DNA from: Paenibacillus sp. FSL H7-0331
GTDB lineage: Bacteria > Bacillota > Bacilli > Paenibacillales > NBRC-103111
DNA length: 64,000 nucleotides
Reading direction: 5' to 3'
Assembly: GCF_001956045.1 (NCBI RefSeq)
Contig: NZ_MRTH01000030.1
Span: 1 to 64,000, forward strand
Part shown: positions 63,369 through 64,000 of the stretch, piece by piece
How the letters are laid out: each line of letters begins with the position of its first letter
How positions within the stretch are numbered: position 1 is the stretch's first letter
Program-made: the position numbers and the translations under genes
Notes under the pieces: generated by a model
Told to the model about the DNA's origin: nothing
The model's database searches: none
The model's input: only the letters and a program-made list of their open reading frames with translations

Positions 63369-64000
63369 ATGAAAATTGGATTTATTGGTTTGGGAATCAT
63401 GGGCAAGCCCATGAGCAAGCATTTATTACAGGCTGGATACAAGCTTGTCGTTCTTGAGAGAAATAAAAGCGCCGAAGAGCTTGTTGCTGCCGGGGCTGAG
63501 GTTGCATCGAGTCCTAAGTCGCTAGCAGAGCAAGTGGATATTATAATTACCATGTTACCCAATTATCCTCAGGTGAAAGAAGTAGTTTTGGGCAAAGATG
63601 GCGTGATCGAGGGTGCCAAACAAGGCACTATACTCATTGACATGAGTTCTATTGCACCGCTCGTAAGTCAAGAAATTGCTGAGAAGTTGGCGGAAAAAGG
63701 GATAGAAATGCTTGATGCTCCTGTAAGTGGCGGTGAGCCTAAGGCGATTGAGGGGACCCTATCAGTAATGGTGGGCGGCAAAAAAGAAATATTTGATAAA
63801 TGTTATCTAATTATGAAGGCGATGGCTGCCTCTGTTGTGCACACGGGTAAGATTGGAGCAGGCAATGTCACCAAACTTGCTAACCAGATTATTGTTGCAA
63901 TTAATATTGCCGCCATGTCTGAAGCCCTAGTTCTGGCAAGCAAAGCCGGTGTTGAACCGGAATTGGTATATCAAGCTATCCGTGGTGGCTTGGCCGGTAG
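63369..64000 (+). CDS. Beta-hydroxyacid dehydrogenase, GarR-like (partial at window edge)
   Basis: The first 210 residues of a 3-hydroxyisobutyrate/tartronate semialdehyde reductase-type enzyme; the 3' end is outside. Rossmann motif GFIGLGIMGKPMSKHLL, substrate-binding DAPVSGGEPKAIEGTLSVMVGG and catalytic Lys169 in GAGNVTKLANQ are seen. ATG at 63369 follows AGGAGG. Together with the upstream DapA-family gene it fits glucarate/galactarate-type breakdown, in which tartronate semialdehyde is reduced to glycerate. Confidence 0.88.
   Translation, partial: MKIGFIGLGIMGKPMSKHLLQAGYKLVVLERNKSAEELVAAGAEVASSPKSLAEQVDIIITMLPNYPQVKEVVLGKDGVIEGAKQGTILIDMSSIAPLVSQEIAEKLAEKGIEMLDAPVSGGEPKAIEGTLSVMVGGKKEIFDKCYLIMKAMAASVVHTGKIGAGNVTKLANQIIVAINIAAMSEALVLASKAGVEPELVYQAIRGGLAG

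Overview
The window looks like a spore-forming Bacillota chromosome, most likely Paenibacillus or a close relative (inferred). The signs are strong GGAGG ribosome-binding sites with frequent GTG/TTG starts, membrane-anchored AraC-type regulators of the LplR/YesN style, CUT1 sugar transporters without their own ATPase (LplA/LplB/YtcP style), YesM/YesN-like two-component genes, a spore germination Ger(x)C remnant and a CcpA-type cre site. No rRNA, tRNA, CRISPR or prophage was seen.

Layout. (1) 1-7240: a decayed Ger(x)C gene and an IS630 scrap, then carbohydrate module A (AraC-type sensor-regulator, two permeases, binding lipoprotein). (2) 7270-9590: small unknown genes, an ArsR repressor with two identical 16-bp operators, and two decayed targets (DoxX-like and carboxymuconolactone decarboxylase-like). 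(3) 9785-16831: module B, an operon of two permeases, a binding protein and a DUF1861 beta-propeller protein, divergent from its AraC-type regulator. (4) 17326-30859: module C, an AraC-type regulator divergent from two large secreted glycosidases (a clan GH-A enzyme and a GH43 enzyme with accessory domains), then a binding protein and two permeases. Both transcription units carry the same roughly 120-bp upstream element. (5) 30960-33300: transposase and regulator debris. (6) 33649-36121: a RidA plus M29/NicX-like metalloenzyme pair divergent from a LysR gene with a perfect LysR box. (7) 36954-38744: an MFS exporter and an aldo/keto reductase remnant. (8) 38835-44821: module D (AraC-type regulator, two permeases, binding protein) with tandem 20-bp repeats and a cre site upstream. 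(9) 45040-47393: IS1182, Tn3 and other transposase debris. (10) 47413-59738: a catabolic island with a cyclase-family hydrolase, an amidase, an IlvD/EDD sugar-acid dehydratase, a GntR repressor, a YesN/YesM-like two-component system and a complete ribose-type (CUT2) ABC transporter. (11) 59843-61108: two near-identical 108-bp elements with IS6-like ends in opposite orientation, bracketing debris. (12) 61216-64000: an AraC regulator divergent from a DapA-family aldolase/dehydratase and a GarR-like reductase cut by the window edge.

How it fits together. The four CUT1 modules follow one plan: a membrane regulator with an extracytoplasmic sensor controls a binding lipoprotein and two permeases that must borrow an ATPase from elsewhere (MsmX-type, inferred). 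Module C adds the enzymes that cut the polymer outside the cell. The 47-60 kb island appears to be one regulon. The amidase/cyclase operon and the transporter operon share a promoter with direct repeats TCGGAAAT 21 bp apart at the same distance from TATAAT, and the response regulator lies between them. The best candidates for something undescribed are this island's pathway and shared promoter, the 120-bp duplicated element of module C, perfect hairpins between binding-protein and permease genes in modules C and D, and the 108-bp paired elements.
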